DNA of 64,000 nucleotides from Acidicapsa acidisoli (GTDB lineage Bacteria > Acidobacteriota > Terriglobia > Terriglobales > Acidobacteriaceae). The notes under the pieces are model-generated. The model did not search any database, had not been told where the DNA came from, and was given only the letters and a program-made list of their open reading frames with translations. Positions within the stretch are counted from its first letter, which is position 1. Each line of letters begins with the position of its first letter. The stretch lies in NCBI RefSeq assembly GCF_025685625.1, contig NZ_JAGSYI010000001.1, positions 2,493,656 to 2,557,655 of the forward strand, in the 5' to 3' direction. Positions 1-9,151 of the stretch are shown piece by piece. The position numbers and the translations under genes are program-made.

Positions 1-1
1 G

Positions 2-589
2 CATGATGTGGGTCTACCGGAGGATGTGGACGCGATCTTTGCCAAGGGCGGCGCGATGGAAGCGCTGATTGAGATGCACGACCAGAAGGTTGTGCGCTTT
101 CTCGGTGTGACGGGGCACTATCGGCCTGAGGCGCTGATGGATGCGGTGAATCGTTACCCCTTCGACACGATTCTAATGGCTATGAACGCTGCGGATGCGC
201 ATATTCACAGTTTTACGGATCAACTGCTGCCGCTGGTGGTGGAAAAGCAGATGGGCATTATCGGGATGAAGGTTCCGGCGCGGGGAAGGCTGCTGTCGTC
301 GTGGACTCCACCGTCGCTTGAGCAGCAGCAGCACTCGTGGGAGGGATCGGCGATTGCGACCAGTCCTGGGGTGATGAAGATGCGCGACGCGATGCACTTC
401 ACGCTGACGCATCCGGTGAGCACGGTGATTATCGGGTGCGACAACATTGCACAGCTCGAAGAGAATGTGCAGATTGCGCGGGAGTTTACGCCGCTTTCGC
501 AGAAGCAGATGGCGGCACTCAACGAGCTTGCGGCTCCGGTCGCGAAGCAATCGTTGTTCTTCCGCTTTACCGATCGGAGCAGGGGTTAA
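2..589 (+). CDS. Aldo/keto reductase family protein, 5'-truncated by window edge
   Basis: The frame is open from the first complete codon at position 2 (reading HDVGLPEDVDAIF), so the gene begins upstream and the GTG at 8 is internal. The visible 195 residues look like the C-terminal half of an NAD(P)H-dependent aldo/keto reductase: VRFLGVTGHY (a beta-strand and loop of the TIM barrel), MGIIGMKVPARG, and VSTVIIGCDNIAQLEENV, the usual cofactor-binding end of the barrel. The N-terminal catalytic Asp/Tyr/Lys lie outside the window. The stop is 6 nt before larE, so the two are probably co-transcribed. The substrate cannot be told from the sequence. Confidence 0.85.
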   Translation, partial: HDVGLPEDVDAIFAKGGAMEALIEMHDQKVVRFLGVTGHYRPEALMDAVNRYPFDTILMAMNAADAHIHSFTDQLLPLVVEKQMGIIGMKVPARGRLLSSWTPPSLEQQQHSWEGSAIATSPGVMKMRDAMHFTLTHPVSTVIIGCDNIAQLEENVQIAREFTPLSQKQMAALNELAAPVAKQSLFFRFTDRSRG

Positions 590-595
590 CGCAGG

Positions 596-1480
596 ATGCC
601 GGATGAGGTTGCGATAGCTAGTCTCGAATCGAAAAAACAGGCGCTGTACGCGAATCTGCGGAGTGCGGGACGGCTGATGGTCGCCTACTCTGGCGGAACG
701 GACTCGGCGTATCTGGCGTATGCCGCGCACCAGGTGCTGGGCGCGGAGATGCTTGCGGTGATCGCGGATTCTCCGAGTCTGTCGCGGGCGCATCTGCGGG
801 ACGCCGTGGATTTTGCCAAGAGCCAGGGTATTCCGCTGCGGGTGATTGACACGCATGAGCTGGAGGATGTGGAGTATGTGCGCAATGACAGCTCGCGCTG
901 CTTTCACTGTAAGGATGAGCTATTCAAGGTAATGTCCGAAACGGGCGGACCGTTGCAGTTTACGGCCGTGGCTTATGGCATGAATGCGGACGACCGCGGA
1001 GATTTTCGACCGGGACAGAAGGCTGCGGCGAATCACAAGGTTCTTGCTCCGTTGGCCGAGGTTGGGCTCACCAAGGAAGAGATACGCACGTTGGCTCGCG
1101 AGGCTGGGCTGCGCGTATGGGACAAGCCGGCGTCGGCTTGCCTTTCTTCGCGCATCGCTTATGGATTGCCGGTGACGCGGGAGACGCTTGAATCCATTGA
1201 AAAAGGCGAAGAGGTGCTGTTTTCGATGGGATTCCGGCAGTTTCGCGTGCGACATCATGGGGAACTGGTGCGGATTGAAATTGCTCGCGAAGAACTGGCG
1301 CGAATGCTTTCGCTCGCGATGTTTGAACAGGCGAGCGCGGCGCTCAAGCGGCTGGGATACAAATATGTGACCCTGGATCTCGAAGGTTATCGATCGGGTT
1401 CGATGAATGCGCTGCTGCCGATTTCGGAGATTGGGTTGATTGGCGCAAAGCCTTCTACTACAAGTGATGGTGTGAATTGA
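596..1480 (+). CDS. larE: LarE, ATP-dependent sacrificial sulfur transferase
   Basis: A 294-residue PP-loop enzyme. In the known LarA cofactor pathway LarE adenylylates the carboxylates of the pyridinium mononucleotide made by LarB and transfers sulfur to give the dithio form. Visible motifs: the PP-loop SGGTDS at residues 32-37, CFHC at 102-105 and ASACLSSRI with Cys182. Some LarE proteins give up a single Cys as sulfur donor; others hold a [4Fe-4S] cluster on three Cys. The CxxC plus Cys182 set makes the cluster type possible here, but that is inference. The ATG at 596 follows the upstream stop by 6 nt with AGGGG at 581-585, and the 3' end overlaps larC. Operon order is larE-larC-larB. Confidence 0.93.
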   Translation: MPDEVAIASLESKKQALYANLRSAGRLMVAYSGGTDSAYLAYAAHQVLGAEMLAVIADSPSLSRAHLRDAVDFAKSQGIPLRVIDTHELEDVEYVRNDSSRCFHCKDELFKVMSETGGPLQFTAVAYGMNADDRGDFRPGQKAAANHKVLAPLAEVGLTKEEIRTLAREAGLRVWDKPASACLSSRIAYGLPVTRETLESIEKGEEVLFSMGFRQFRVRHHGELVRIEIAREELARMLSLAMFEQASAALKRLGYKYVTLDLEGYRSGSMNALLPISEIGLIGAKPSTTSDGVN

Positions 1481-2835
1481 AAATAGCTTATCTGGATTGC
1501 TTCTCTGGTATCAGCGGGGATATGTTTCTGGCAGCGCTCGTGGATGCCGGGGTCCCGTTCTCCGTGTTGCAGGATGCGGTTTCCGGGCTTGGGCTTGAGG
1601 CTCGGCTAGAGCTGCGCCGGGTGGAGCGCAGCGGGATTGACTCGGCCAAAGTGGATGTCGTCACGCTGCAGGGCGAGATTGCGGAGACGGCTCACGCGGG
1701 TCACCACGACCATGGGCATTCGCATGGACACGATCATTCGCATTCGCACGAGGATGGCCATGCGCATGATCATCATCATGATCACGGGCACGACACGCCT
1801 CATGAACATGCTCACGTACATGGGCGCTCTCTGCCGGCGATTCAGGAGATTATTCGCAACTCACCCTTGCCGGTGGAGGTGCAGGCGACTGCGCTGCGAG
1901 CTTTTCTGTTGCTTGGCCATGCGGAAGCGAAGATACATAACGTGCCGGTCGAGAGCATTCACTTTCACGAGGTGGGTGCTGTGGATGCGATTGCGGATAT
2001 CGCCGCTGTCTCCGCCGGTTGCCATTGGCTGAGCACAGAACGCGGCGTAGAGCGCTGGATATGTTCTCCGCTCAATGTTGGCGGCGGCCATGTGCATTGC
2101 GCGCACGGGACATTTCCGGTTCCTGCGCCTGCGACGCTTGAATTGCTGCGCGATCTACCGGTCTATTCTTCTGGTCCCAAGAAGGAGCTGGTCACGCCTA
2201 CGGGAGCAGCGCTGCTGCGGGCGCTGGATGTGACTTCTTCGGAGTTTCCGGCGATGAAGGTGCTTGCAACCGGATATGGCGCGGGATCTCGCGATCTGCC
2301 TGGCAAGCCGAATGTTCTGAGGCTTGTTATCGGAGAAGCTTCGGTGCCGGCGGCCTCGCAGCAGCAAGGCCATGCAGGAATTGAGGAGCGCGTTGGCATT
2401 ATCGAGACGACGATTGATGACGCCACGCCGGAGCTGCTGTCGTATGTTGCGGACCGGCTGCTGGCTGCGGGCGCGGCGGATGTGTATCGGACGCCCATTC
2501 AGATGAAGAAGGGGCGTACCGGGATGCAGTTGACGATTCTCTGTTCGCCGGACAAGGCTGGGGCTTTGCAACAGATGGTCTTTGCCGAGACGACGACGCT
2601 TGGGCTTCGCTACCGGGAAGAGCAGAAGATTGTTTTGTCGCGAAGCTTTGCTTCGGTCGATACGGAGTGGGGCGCGGTGAGGATCAAGATCGGGATGCTG
2701 GGGGATGGCGAGGTTGTGAACTATGCGCCGGAGTTTGAAGATTGCCGCCGGATTGCAGAGGAGCATGGCGTGCCTTTGAAACAGGTGATGCAGGCGGCGG
2801 CGACCGCGTATCTGCTGAAGGAAGCGACCGCGTGA
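1477..2835 (+). CDS. larC: LarC, nickel insertase (fused LarC1-LarC2)
   Basis: A 452-residue protein beginning [16 protein letters not shown], the family signature. LarC is the CTP-dependent cyclometallase that puts nickel into the pincer nucleotide. In Lactiplantibacillus the protein is made by programmed frameshifting between LarC1 and LarC2; here it is one continuous frame. Residues 73-116 are a dense His/Asp/Gly tract ([16 protein letters not shown] and more), a likely nickel-binding linker. TTG is the start codon and overlaps the larE stop (TTGA, 1477-1480), which suggests translational coupling. The C-terminal part ([34 protein letters not shown]) corresponds to LarC2. No separate nickel transporter is seen nearby. 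Confidence 0.93.
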   Translation: MKIAYLDCFSGISGDMFLAALVDAGVPFSVLQDAVSGLGLEARLELRRVERSGIDSAKVDVVTLQGEIAETAHAGHHDHGHSHGHDHSHSHEDGHAHDHHHDHGHDTPHEHAHVHGRSLPAIQEIIRNSPLPVEVQATALRAFLLLGHAEAKIHNVPVESIHFHEVGAVDAIADIAAVSAGCHWLSTERGVERWICSPLNVGGGHVHCAHGTFPVPAPATLELLRDLPVYSSGPKKELVTPTGAALLRALDVTSSEFPAMKVLATGYGAGSRDLPGKPNVLRLVIGEASVPAASQQQGHAGIEERVGIIETTIDDATPELLSYVADRLLAAGAADVYRTPIQMKKGRTGMQLTILCSPDKAGALQQMVFAETTTLGLRYREEQKIVLSRSFASVDTEWGAVRIKIGMLGDGEVVNYAPEFEDCRRIAEEHGVPLKQVMQAAATAYLLKEATA

Positions 2836-3590
2836 ACCGGGACCAGTTGCGTGAGTTGATGGAAGCGGTGCAGGGCGGCGAGATTTCGCCGGATGCTGCG
2901 TGCGACCGGTTGAAGAATCTCCCCTTTGAAGACCTTGGATTTGCCAAGGTGGACCATCACCGCTCCGTGCGCACGGGGATGCCCGAGGTGATCTATAGCA
3001 AGGGCAAGACCTCGGAACAGGTAGCGGGGATTTTTGCGAGTCTCGCGGCTTCGGGAGTGAATGTTCTGGCGACGCGCGCGAGCCGCGGCCAGTTTGACGC
3101 GGTGCGGCTGGTTGAGCCGCGAGCGGTCTTTCATGAGGCTGCCGGATGCATCACGCTTCAGCAGCAGGCGCTGCCGGTGCGTACGGGCCGGGTGGGTATT
3201 GTCTGCGCTGGAACGAGCGATCTGCCAGTGGCCGAAGAGGCTCGCGTGACCGCGGAGCTGATGGGCAACGATGTGGACATGGTGGTGGATGTCGGCGTTG
3301 CCGGGTTGCACCGATTGCTTTCGCAACACATGCGGCTGCAGGAGGCTACGGTGCTGATTGTGTGCGCGGGAATGGAGGGCGCGCTACCCTCGGTGGTGGG
3401 CGGTTTGGTTGGAGCGCCGGTGATAGCGGTGCCGACGAGCGTTGGGTATGGCGCGTCGTTTGGGGGCGTAGCTGCGCTGCTGGGGATGCTGAATTCGTGC
3501 TCGCCGAATGTTACGGTTGTGAATATCGATAATGGATTTGGGGCGGCGTACGTCGCGACGCTGATTAATCGAGTTGACCGCGTGAAGTGA
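2832..3590 (+). CDS. larB: LarB, nicotinic acid adenine dinucleotide carboxylase/hydrolase
   Basis: LarB starts nickel-pincer nucleotide synthesis by carboxylating the pyridinium ring of NaAD and releasing AMP. The C-terminal half is PurE-like: [53 protein letters not shown] start it at the GTG at 2832, which overlaps the larC stop (GTGA) and gives 252 residues beginning [14 protein letters not shown], matching the family length. The same frame stays open upstream to 2742, but that part only overlays larC. With larE and larC this makes the complete known cofactor set. No larA-type apoenzyme is in the window. Confidence 0.93.
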   Translation: MNRDQLRELMEAVQGGEISPDAACDRLKNLPFEDLGFAKVDHHRSVRTGMPEVIYSKGKTSEQVAGIFASLAASGVNVLATRASRGQFDAVRLVEPRAVFHEAAGCITLQQQALPVRTGRVGIVCAGTSDLPVAEEARVTAELMGNDVDMVVDVGVAGLHRLLSQHMRLQEATVLIVCAGMEGALPSVVGGLVGAPVIAVPTSVGYGASFGGVAALLGMLNSCSPNVTVVNIDNGFGAAYVATLINRVDRVK

Positions 3591-3633
3591 TGGCCTCACC
3601 TGAAAACCGAGTCGATAAAGAAGATCTACTTTG

Positions 3634-4776
3634 ATGTCAGTGCAACCGCATGTGATTGTCCTCGGATTGGGTGCGGCCGGCAGCAGCATTGCTGCGACGC
3701 TTGCGCGGCGGGGATTGCGAGTGACAGGCATTGAGCAGTTTTCGCCGCTGCATGAGCGCGGTTCGTCCCATGGCGATACGCGGATCTTTCGCCGCGTGCC
3801 GCATGAGGGCGCGGTCTATGTAGAGATGGCGACGGCCAGTTTTCATGGCTGGAATGCGTGGAATCGCCTGGCCGGCGAGAGCTTGCTTGTGGAGTGCGGC
3901 GGTATCGACGCGGGGCCGCCAGAGAGCAGGCTGGTTAAGGCAGCAGAAGAGCTGTGCGAACGATATGGCCAGCCCTTCGAGTTGCTGGATGGGGGCGCGT
4001 TCAATCGAAGGCATCCTCACTTTCGATTGCCTTCGGATTGGCGCGTGGTGTATCAGCGGTTGAGCGGGTTTGTCAGGCCTGATGCTACGCGTAGTTTTCT
4101 GCATAAAATGGCTCGCGACGCCGGCGCGAGGCTGATGCATGGCACGGCTGTGCTGCGGATTGAATACGCGGCGAATGGAGTGCGAATTCGCACGCAGGAC
4201 GAGACGCTGACTTGCGATTTTCTGGTGGTTGCGGCGGGGAGCTGGCTGCCAAAGCTGATGCCGGAGTTGCACCTTGAGCTTTCGACCGAGCGGCGAGTGC
4301 TTGCGTGGTTTCAACCTCGAATTGCCGAGGAAATGACAGGTAGCAGCTTTCCAATCTTCTGTCTGGATGCAGGCGGGGGCTGGTATGGGATGCCTACGCC
4401 CGATGGCAGGGTAAAGATTGGACACGATAAGCACCTGCGCCAGCGGATCGATCCGAATCTGGAGCCGATCTTGCCGGATTTGACGGACGCGGCGTTGCTT
4501 TCCGGTTGCGTCAGGGAGTATCTAGCCGGTTTCGACGAGCAACCCTGCGAGATGAAGCCTTGCATTTATACGCTGACCGAAGATCATCACTTTCTCATCG
4601 ACCGGCATCCGGAACATGCGAATGTTCTGGTCTTCAGTTGCTGCTCGGGTCATGGGTTCAAGTATGCGCCGGTTTATGGGGAGATAGCTGCCAACCTCAT
4701 TGAGGAAAAGCCGAGGATGGATCTGGAACTCTTCCGGTTGAATCGCGGACACGTTCCAGTGACGCGGTTCAGCTAG
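3634..4776 (+). CDS. Sarcosine oxidase / N-methyltryptophan oxidase-like FAD oxidoreductase
   Basis: A 380-residue DAO-family amine oxidase. The N-terminal Rossmann motif VIVLGLGAAGSSIAATLARRG binds ADP of FAD; GSSHGDTRIFR follows as in monomeric sarcosine oxidases. Near the C-terminus CIYTLTEDHHFLIDRHP carries the Cys (about residue 310) that covalently binds flavin in MSOX/MTOX, then SGHGFKYAP. It should oxidatively demethylate an N-methyl amino acid or a cyclic amine, producing H2O2. ATG 3634 is preferred over the adjacent TTG 3631; AAGAAG lies just upstream. It sits 43 nt after larB and may share its transcript, though a functional link to the nickel cofactor is not evident. Confidence 0.85.
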   Translation: MSVQPHVIVLGLGAAGSSIAATLARRGLRVTGIEQFSPLHERGSSHGDTRIFRRVPHEGAVYVEMATASFHGWNAWNRLAGESLLVECGGIDAGPPESRLVKAAEELCERYGQPFELLDGGAFNRRHPHFRLPSDWRVVYQRLSGFVRPDATRSFLHKMARDAGARLMHGTAVLRIEYAANGVRIRTQDETLTCDFLVVAAGSWLPKLMPELHLELSTERRVLAWFQPRIAEEMTGSSFPIFCLDAGGGWYGMPTPDGRVKIGHDKHLRQRIDPNLEPILPDLTDAALLSGCVREYLAGFDEQPCEMKPCIYTLTEDHHFLIDRHPEHANVLVFSCCSGHGFKYAPVYGEIAANLIEEKPRMDLELFRLNRGHVPVTRFS

Positions 4777-6254
4777 TGGGCTGATGCATCGGAAGACGGT
4801 GCGGATGGCTTCGTTGGCGAGTTTCGCCGCACTCTTAGATTGTCCAGCGCGTAGTCGACAAAGCGCGGTTCGAAATGCGGCGGTTGGTTCATGAACCGGC
4901 AGGTTGCAACTACCTGATCGACGATGAATCTGGGCTGAAATGCGGCGAGCTCCAGGCCTTTTTCATGGATGAGCTTGTGCACGATGATGTGGAATATCTC
5001 GTCAGGGAGGGTTATTCCCTGGCGCTCGCATTCTTTCTCGAAGATGCGACGGTATAGCTCCAGCGATGGTCCGCCGACCTCGATTTTATAGGGCAAACGG
5101 CGCAGGAAGGCAGGGTCCATCAGGTCTTCGGGTTCGAGGTTGGTGGAGAAGATCACCATCTCTTCGAAAGGGATGACGAAGCTCTTGCCGGTGTGCAGCT
5201 TCAGGTAGTCGACGCGGCTTTCCAATGGCACGATCCAGCGGTTGAGCAGGATGGTTGGAGTGACCATCTGGCGGCCGAAGTCGTCGATCAGGAAACAGCC
5301 CCCCAACGCCTTGACGTGCAATGGGGCTTCGTAGAAATTGGACGAGGTGTCGTAGCGGAGATCGAGCATCTCCAGCGTCAGTTCGCCGCCGGTGACGACA
5401 AATGGGCGGCGGCAGGGAACCCAGCGGGCGTCATATTCTTCGTTTCGAACGAAAGAGAGGAAGTTTTCGCGGCTTTCGGATGTGGTGACGAGCGGAAGAT
5501 GGACGCTTGGGTCGTAGACGCGCATGATCTGGCCTTCGACGACCACCGCGTAGGGCACGTAGATGACGTCGTTGAAGACGCTGGCAAAGCTGAGTGCAAC
5601 GGATGTCTTGCCGTTGCCGGGCGGACCGTAGAGGAGCATGGCGCGGCCGGAGTTCAAGGCCGGCCCGCTTTGTTCGACGATTTTGTCGTCAAAGGTGAGG
5701 TCGCCCATGGCTTTACGAATGCGCTCGTAGGTGATGACTTCGTTCGTGATCTTCTGCAGGTTGACCTGGAGGTTGAACTCTTCGATGGTCACGGGCGCGG
5801 GTCCCGCGTAGCGCAGCCGTTCGAGAGCATCGAGAACCCAGCGTTTGCCCACCTCGGTAAGCGCGTAGCTCATGTCGAGCGGGTTCGCGGATTCACGCGA
5901 GCCGAGCGCGTGGAGCAGTTGCCGGTCGGTGGCCATTTGCACCAGGTCGTGGACGATGTGATACGGGAGCTTGATGACGTCGATGAACTGACGCATGGTT
6001 CCCAGATGGCCGACGTAGATCTGCTTCATCAACAGGCTGAGGAGGTCAGTCGCTTCGATTTTTGTGGCGGCAATGTTTGCCGGCTCGGCGGGAATGCGGT
6101 GGAGAAAAGTCTCAAGCGCCTGCTGGGAGATGGCTCCGGTGGCGACGAGATGATCGCCGAGGCGGCCGCCGCGTTCTGTTTGAACTTCGAGGGCGTAGGC
6201 TACTTGCTCTGGCGTGACTAGCTTCGCCTGGATCAGCAGATCCCCCAACCGCAA
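4773..6254 (-). CDS. AAA ATPase with N-terminal MshEN-like domain
   Basis: A 493-residue predicted cytoplasmic protein. Residues 1-50 (LGDLLIQAKLVTPEQVAYAL, then GGRLGDHLVATGAISQQAL) resemble the MshEN/GspE N-terminal domain, which in several secretion and pilus ATPases binds cyclic-di-GMP. After a helical middle, an AAA module runs from about 200 to 450: Walker A GPPGNGKT (210-217), Walker B FLIDD (321-325), sensor VIFSTN (367-372) and RRLPYK as a possible arginine-finger region. It is not a GspE ATPase, because the C-terminal module is AAA-type. The start is uncertain: the TTG at 6254 lies 17 nt from GGGAGGG. Its 3' end overlaps the converging flavoenzyme gene by 4 nt. The role is unknown. 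Confidence 0.8.
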   Translation of the reverse strand: MRLGDLLIQAKLVTPEQVAYALEVQTERGGRLGDHLVATGAISQQALETFLHRIPAEPANIAATKIEATDLLSLLMKQIYVGHLGTMRQFIDVIKLPYHIVHDLVQMATDRQLLHALGSRESANPLDMSYALTEVGKRWVLDALERLRYAGPAPVTIEEFNLQVNLQKITNEVITYERIRKAMGDLTFDDKIVEQSGPALNSGRAMLLYGPPGNGKTSVALSFASVFNDVIYVPYAVVVEGQIMRVYDPSVHLPLVTTSESRENFLSFVRNEEYDARWVPCRRPFVVTGGELTLEMLDLRYDTSSNFYEAPLHVKALGGCFLIDDFGRQMVTPTILLNRWIVPLESRVDYLKLHTGKSFVIPFEEMVIFSTNLEPEDLMDPAFLRRLPYKIEVGGPSLELYRRIFEKECERQGITLPDEIFHIIVHKLIHEKGLELAAFQPRFIVDQVVATCRFMNQPPHFEPRFVDYALDNLRVRRNSPTKPSAPSSDASAH

Positions 6255-6381
6255 TCTTGTTTTGATGGCGCCCTCCCGGCGTAGCCTGATTGATCGCTGC
6301 TTTGTTCGTTCAGTGTAATTGCTGGGATGCGTCGCGCAAGCTGAGGGCTTGACTTAGATGGCCAAGTCCTTCGCGAATAGG

Positions 6382-6428
6382 AATGTGAATTTGCGGACGT
6401 GCTCGGGCTTTCTTCGCTAATTCACATT
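6382..6428. repeat. 10-bp perfect inverted repeat upstream of phosphoesterase gene
   Basis: AATGTGAATT (6382-6391) and its exact complement AATTCACATT (6419-6428) are separated by 27 nt and end about 20 nt before the ATG at 6449. They could be two half-operators, or a stem-loop in the leader. A TTGACT hexamer lies at 6349-6354 but I see no good -10 at the proper distance. Confidence 0.5.
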
Positions 6429-6448
6429 TGTCGTGCATTCTGGTGAAT

Positions 6449-9151
6449 ATGACTTATAGACAAGTCCTGGTTACCGCCCTTTGCTCTGTTACCCTCGCTT
6501 GCGCTCCATCCTTCGTACCTGGCCAGCAAGCTGCCGGAGTGGGACTCAGCGCGATTCTTCCCAACGGGCGTCAAATCCGTCCGGCCGGCAACTGGATTCC
6601 GCTGGCTCCGTATCCGTTCGCAATTGCGCTCAAGCCGAATGGTTCGCAGGCTGCGGTGCCGTCGATTGGCTTTCCTTTTGCGCTCAATGTGATCGAGCAT
6701 CCGGATGGAGATACGCCGGCGGTGCGCAGGAGGCCTTCTGGTGAGAATAACGACCCGGCGATCGAGACGCATGCCGGTCTTGCCTACTCGACCGATGGCC
6801 GGACGCTCTATGTGGCGACGGGGAACTCGGGCAAGATTGCGCTGTATTCGACCGCGGACTGGCGGCAGGCAGGTCAGATTCCACTGGATGCCAAGGTTGG
6901 CGGGACCGATTTTACCGGCAGTTTTGCCGCTTCTGTGCTTGTCTCCGGCGACGGACGCACGCTCTTTGCGCTAGATCAGGGCAACTGGCGTGTCGTGGTG
7001 ATCGATGTGGCTCAGAGCCAGGTCATCGCTTCGATTCCGACTGGCGCGTATCCATTCGGGCTGACTCTTTCTCCCGACGGCAACCGGCTTTACGTGACTA
7101 ACATTGGGTTGTTTGAGTACACGGCGATTCCGGGAGCGAAGCGCGAAGACGCGCTCGGAACCGGGTTGAAATTTCCGCCGTTCGGCTATCCCTCAAAAGA
7201 AGCTCGCGAGGGAGTGACGCTTGACGGCCGCAAGATTCCCGGGTTGGGCGATGAAAATTCCGATCGAGGCAGTTCGCTCTGGACGTATGACATTCACGAC
7301 GTGCAACGCCCAACACTGTCTGCGAAGCTTCATCTTGGCGACCGTATCAGTGAGGCGCGCAACGGCGATGTTGGTGGGAGCGCGCCGACGGGAGTGGTTG
7401 CGGATGGCAACGCGGTGTATGTCTCGCTGGCGCATCAGGATTCCGTCGCAAAGGTCAGCGCGGATGGCTCGAAGGTGCTGGCGGAGACGCCCTTGTCTCC
7501 GTTTACCGGAAGGCGATTTGAGGATGCGCAAGGACGCCCGCTTCGGGGCGTGATGCCGAGCGGCCTCGCGCTCGGGGATGGGCGGCTTTACGTTGCGGAG
7601 TCGGGCATCGACGCCGTTGCGGTTTTGGATGCGAGCACGATGCGGGTTCTGGAACACATTCCGGCGGGATGGAATCCCAGCGCGGTGGCTCTTTCGCCCG
7701 GAGGCAAGACACTTTACATTGTTAACACCAAGGGCAAGGGCGCAGGACCTAACGCCGGCAAACTTCACGCAGAGAGCTCCCCAACGTATGTAGGCTCGCT
7801 GGAATACGGCAGCCTGACGGTGGTGAATCTGGCAAGTTTGCCCGATGCGCAGACTCTTACCGGTGAGGTTCTGGCAAACAATACCTATGCGATCGCCAAG
7901 CGGCCAGAGCTGCCTCGGCTTAAGCACTGCTTTCTCGTGATTCGTGAGAATCGGACGTATGACGAGGTGCTTGGGGACATCGTGAATGCCAATGGAGATC
8001 CGGCGCTGGCCCGGTATGGGCTTGACGGCTGGGCCGAAGAGCGGCACCAGACGAAGATTGAAGCGGACCATCTCAAGGTGACGCCAAATCTGCATGCCAT
8101 TGCTCAGCGATACGCGATCAGCGATAACTTCTATGTCGACTCGGATGTTTCGGCGGACGGACACCGCTGGGTGGTCGGGATTAATCCCACGCCCTTTTTC
8201 AATACGGCCTGGTCGAGCGGCTACGGCGGACGACGGAGTGCCGATGCTGGCGCGCCGCAGCCCGGCCGTCGCGCGCTCTTTGGCGGAGCCGATGCGCCTA
8301 TGCCGGAGGATGAACCACAATTTGGATCGCTGTGGGAACATATCGCTGATTCGGGGCGGGGGATTCTGAACTATGGGGAGGGCTTGGAAGTCGAGGGCAA
8401 TGATGAGATGGCTGGGGCTGCGCCGGAGGGCCAGAGACTCTTTCTCAATGCTCCGGTGCCGAAGCCAATTTTTGAATCAACCGACCGCAGCTTTCCTACC
8501 TTCAACGTTGGAATTCCGGACCAGCTCCGTGTGGAGGAGTTCAAGCGTGACTTCAGCCGGAGACTCGCCCAAAACAAGATTCCGGGGCTGATCGTGATTC
8601 GGCTGCCGAATGACCACACGGCCGATCCGCGACCTGGAGACGGCTACCCGTATCGGGCGTCATATGTAGCGGATAACGATCTTGCCCTTGGCCGCATTGT
8701 GGATTACCTGTCGAAGACCAGCATCTGGAAAGACTCGGCACTCTTTGTCACGGAAGATGACGCGCAGGGCGGCGTGGACCATGTAGACGCCCACCGCAGC
8801 ATTCTGGCGATTGCCAGTCCTTGGGCTACGCCTGGAGCGGTGAGCCATCAGCACTCCAGCATGGGCAGCATTACACGGACGATCAACGAATTGCTGGGGG
8901 TTGGAGCGCTGAACCTGGAAGATGCGCTGGCTGGGGATTTTATCGGCGTTTTCGCTGCATCGCCAAATCTCGAACCGTTTACCTTCCAGCCCAGCGATCC
9001 GAAGGTCTTTGACGCGACAAAAGCGAAACCCGCCAAGCCCAAGACCAAAGTGGAGGCCGCTGCCCTGAGGGATATGGATGACGCGCCGGAGATTCAAAAG
9101 CAGATGGAAAAGAGTAAGTCCAGTCTAAGCAGGCCTACGGCAGTGGATTAA
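6449..9151 (+). CDS. Secreted YncE-like beta-propeller / phosphoesterase fusion
   Basis: A 900-residue exported protein. The start is set at ATG 6449 (MTYRQVLVTALCSVTLACAPSF), a hydrophobic signal peptide; the upstream in-frame TTG 6428 adds only seven residues. The first half has repeated propeller blades (TDGRTLYVATGNSGKIALYS, LSPDGNRLYVTNIG, LSPGGKTLYIVNTKGKG). The second half is a phosphoesterase of the phospholipase C/acid phosphatase (PF04185) type: HCFLVIRENRTYDEVLGDI, SDVSADGHRW, LPNDHTADPRPG, FVTEDDAQGGVDHVDAHRS. It is probably a periplasmic or outer-surface phosphate-releasing enzyme. Its stop overlaps the converging MFS gene by 17 bp. The protein at 33764-36712 shares this architecture. 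Confidence 0.88.
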   Translation: MTYRQVLVTALCSVTLACAPSFVPGQQAAGVGLSAILPNGRQIRPAGNWIPLAPYPFAIALKPNGSQAAVPSIGFPFALNVIEHPDGDTPAVRRRPSGENNDPAIETHAGLAYSTDGRTLYVATGNSGKIALYSTADWRQAGQIPLDAKVGGTDFTGSFAASVLVSGDGRTLFALDQGNWRVVVIDVAQSQVIASIPTGAYPFGLTLSPDGNRLYVTNIGLFEYTAIPGAKREDALGTGLKFPPFGYPSKEAREGVTLDGRKIPGLGDENSDRGSSLWTYDIHDVQRPTLSAKLHLGDRISEARNGDVGGSAPTGVVADGNAVYVSLAHQDSVAKVSADGSKVLAETPLSPFTGRRFEDAQGRPLRGVMPSGLALGDGRLYVAESGIDAVAVLDASTMRVLEHIPAGWNPSAVALSPGGKTLYIVNTKGKGAGPNAGKLHAESSPTYVGSLEYGSLTVVNLASLPDAQTLTGEVLANNTYAIAKRPELPRLKHCFLVIRENRTYDEVLGDIVNANGDPALARYGLDGWAEERHQTKIEADHLKVTPNLHAIAQRYAISDNFYVDSDVSADGHRWVVGINPTPFFNTAWSSGYGGRRSADAGAPQPGRRALFGGADAPMPEDEPQFGSLWEHIADSGRGILNYGEGLEVEGNDEMAGAAPEGQRLFLNAPVPKPIFESTDRSFPTFNVGIPDQLRVEEFKRDFSRRLAQNKIPGLIVIRLPNDHTADPRPGDGYPYRASYVADNDLALGRIVDYLSKTSIWKDSALFVTEDDAQGGVDHVDAHRSILAIASPWATPGAVSHQHSSMGSITRTINELLGVGALNLEDALAGDFIGVFAASPNLEPFTFQPSDPKVFDATKAKPAKPKTKVEAAALRDMDDAPEIQKQMEKSKSSLSRPTAVD

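Noticed and set aside
5193..6221. 342-residue plus-strand frame opposite the AAA ATPase
   Set aside because: It mirrors the codons of the real gene, has no ribosome site and no domain; the minus frame has clear Walker motifs.
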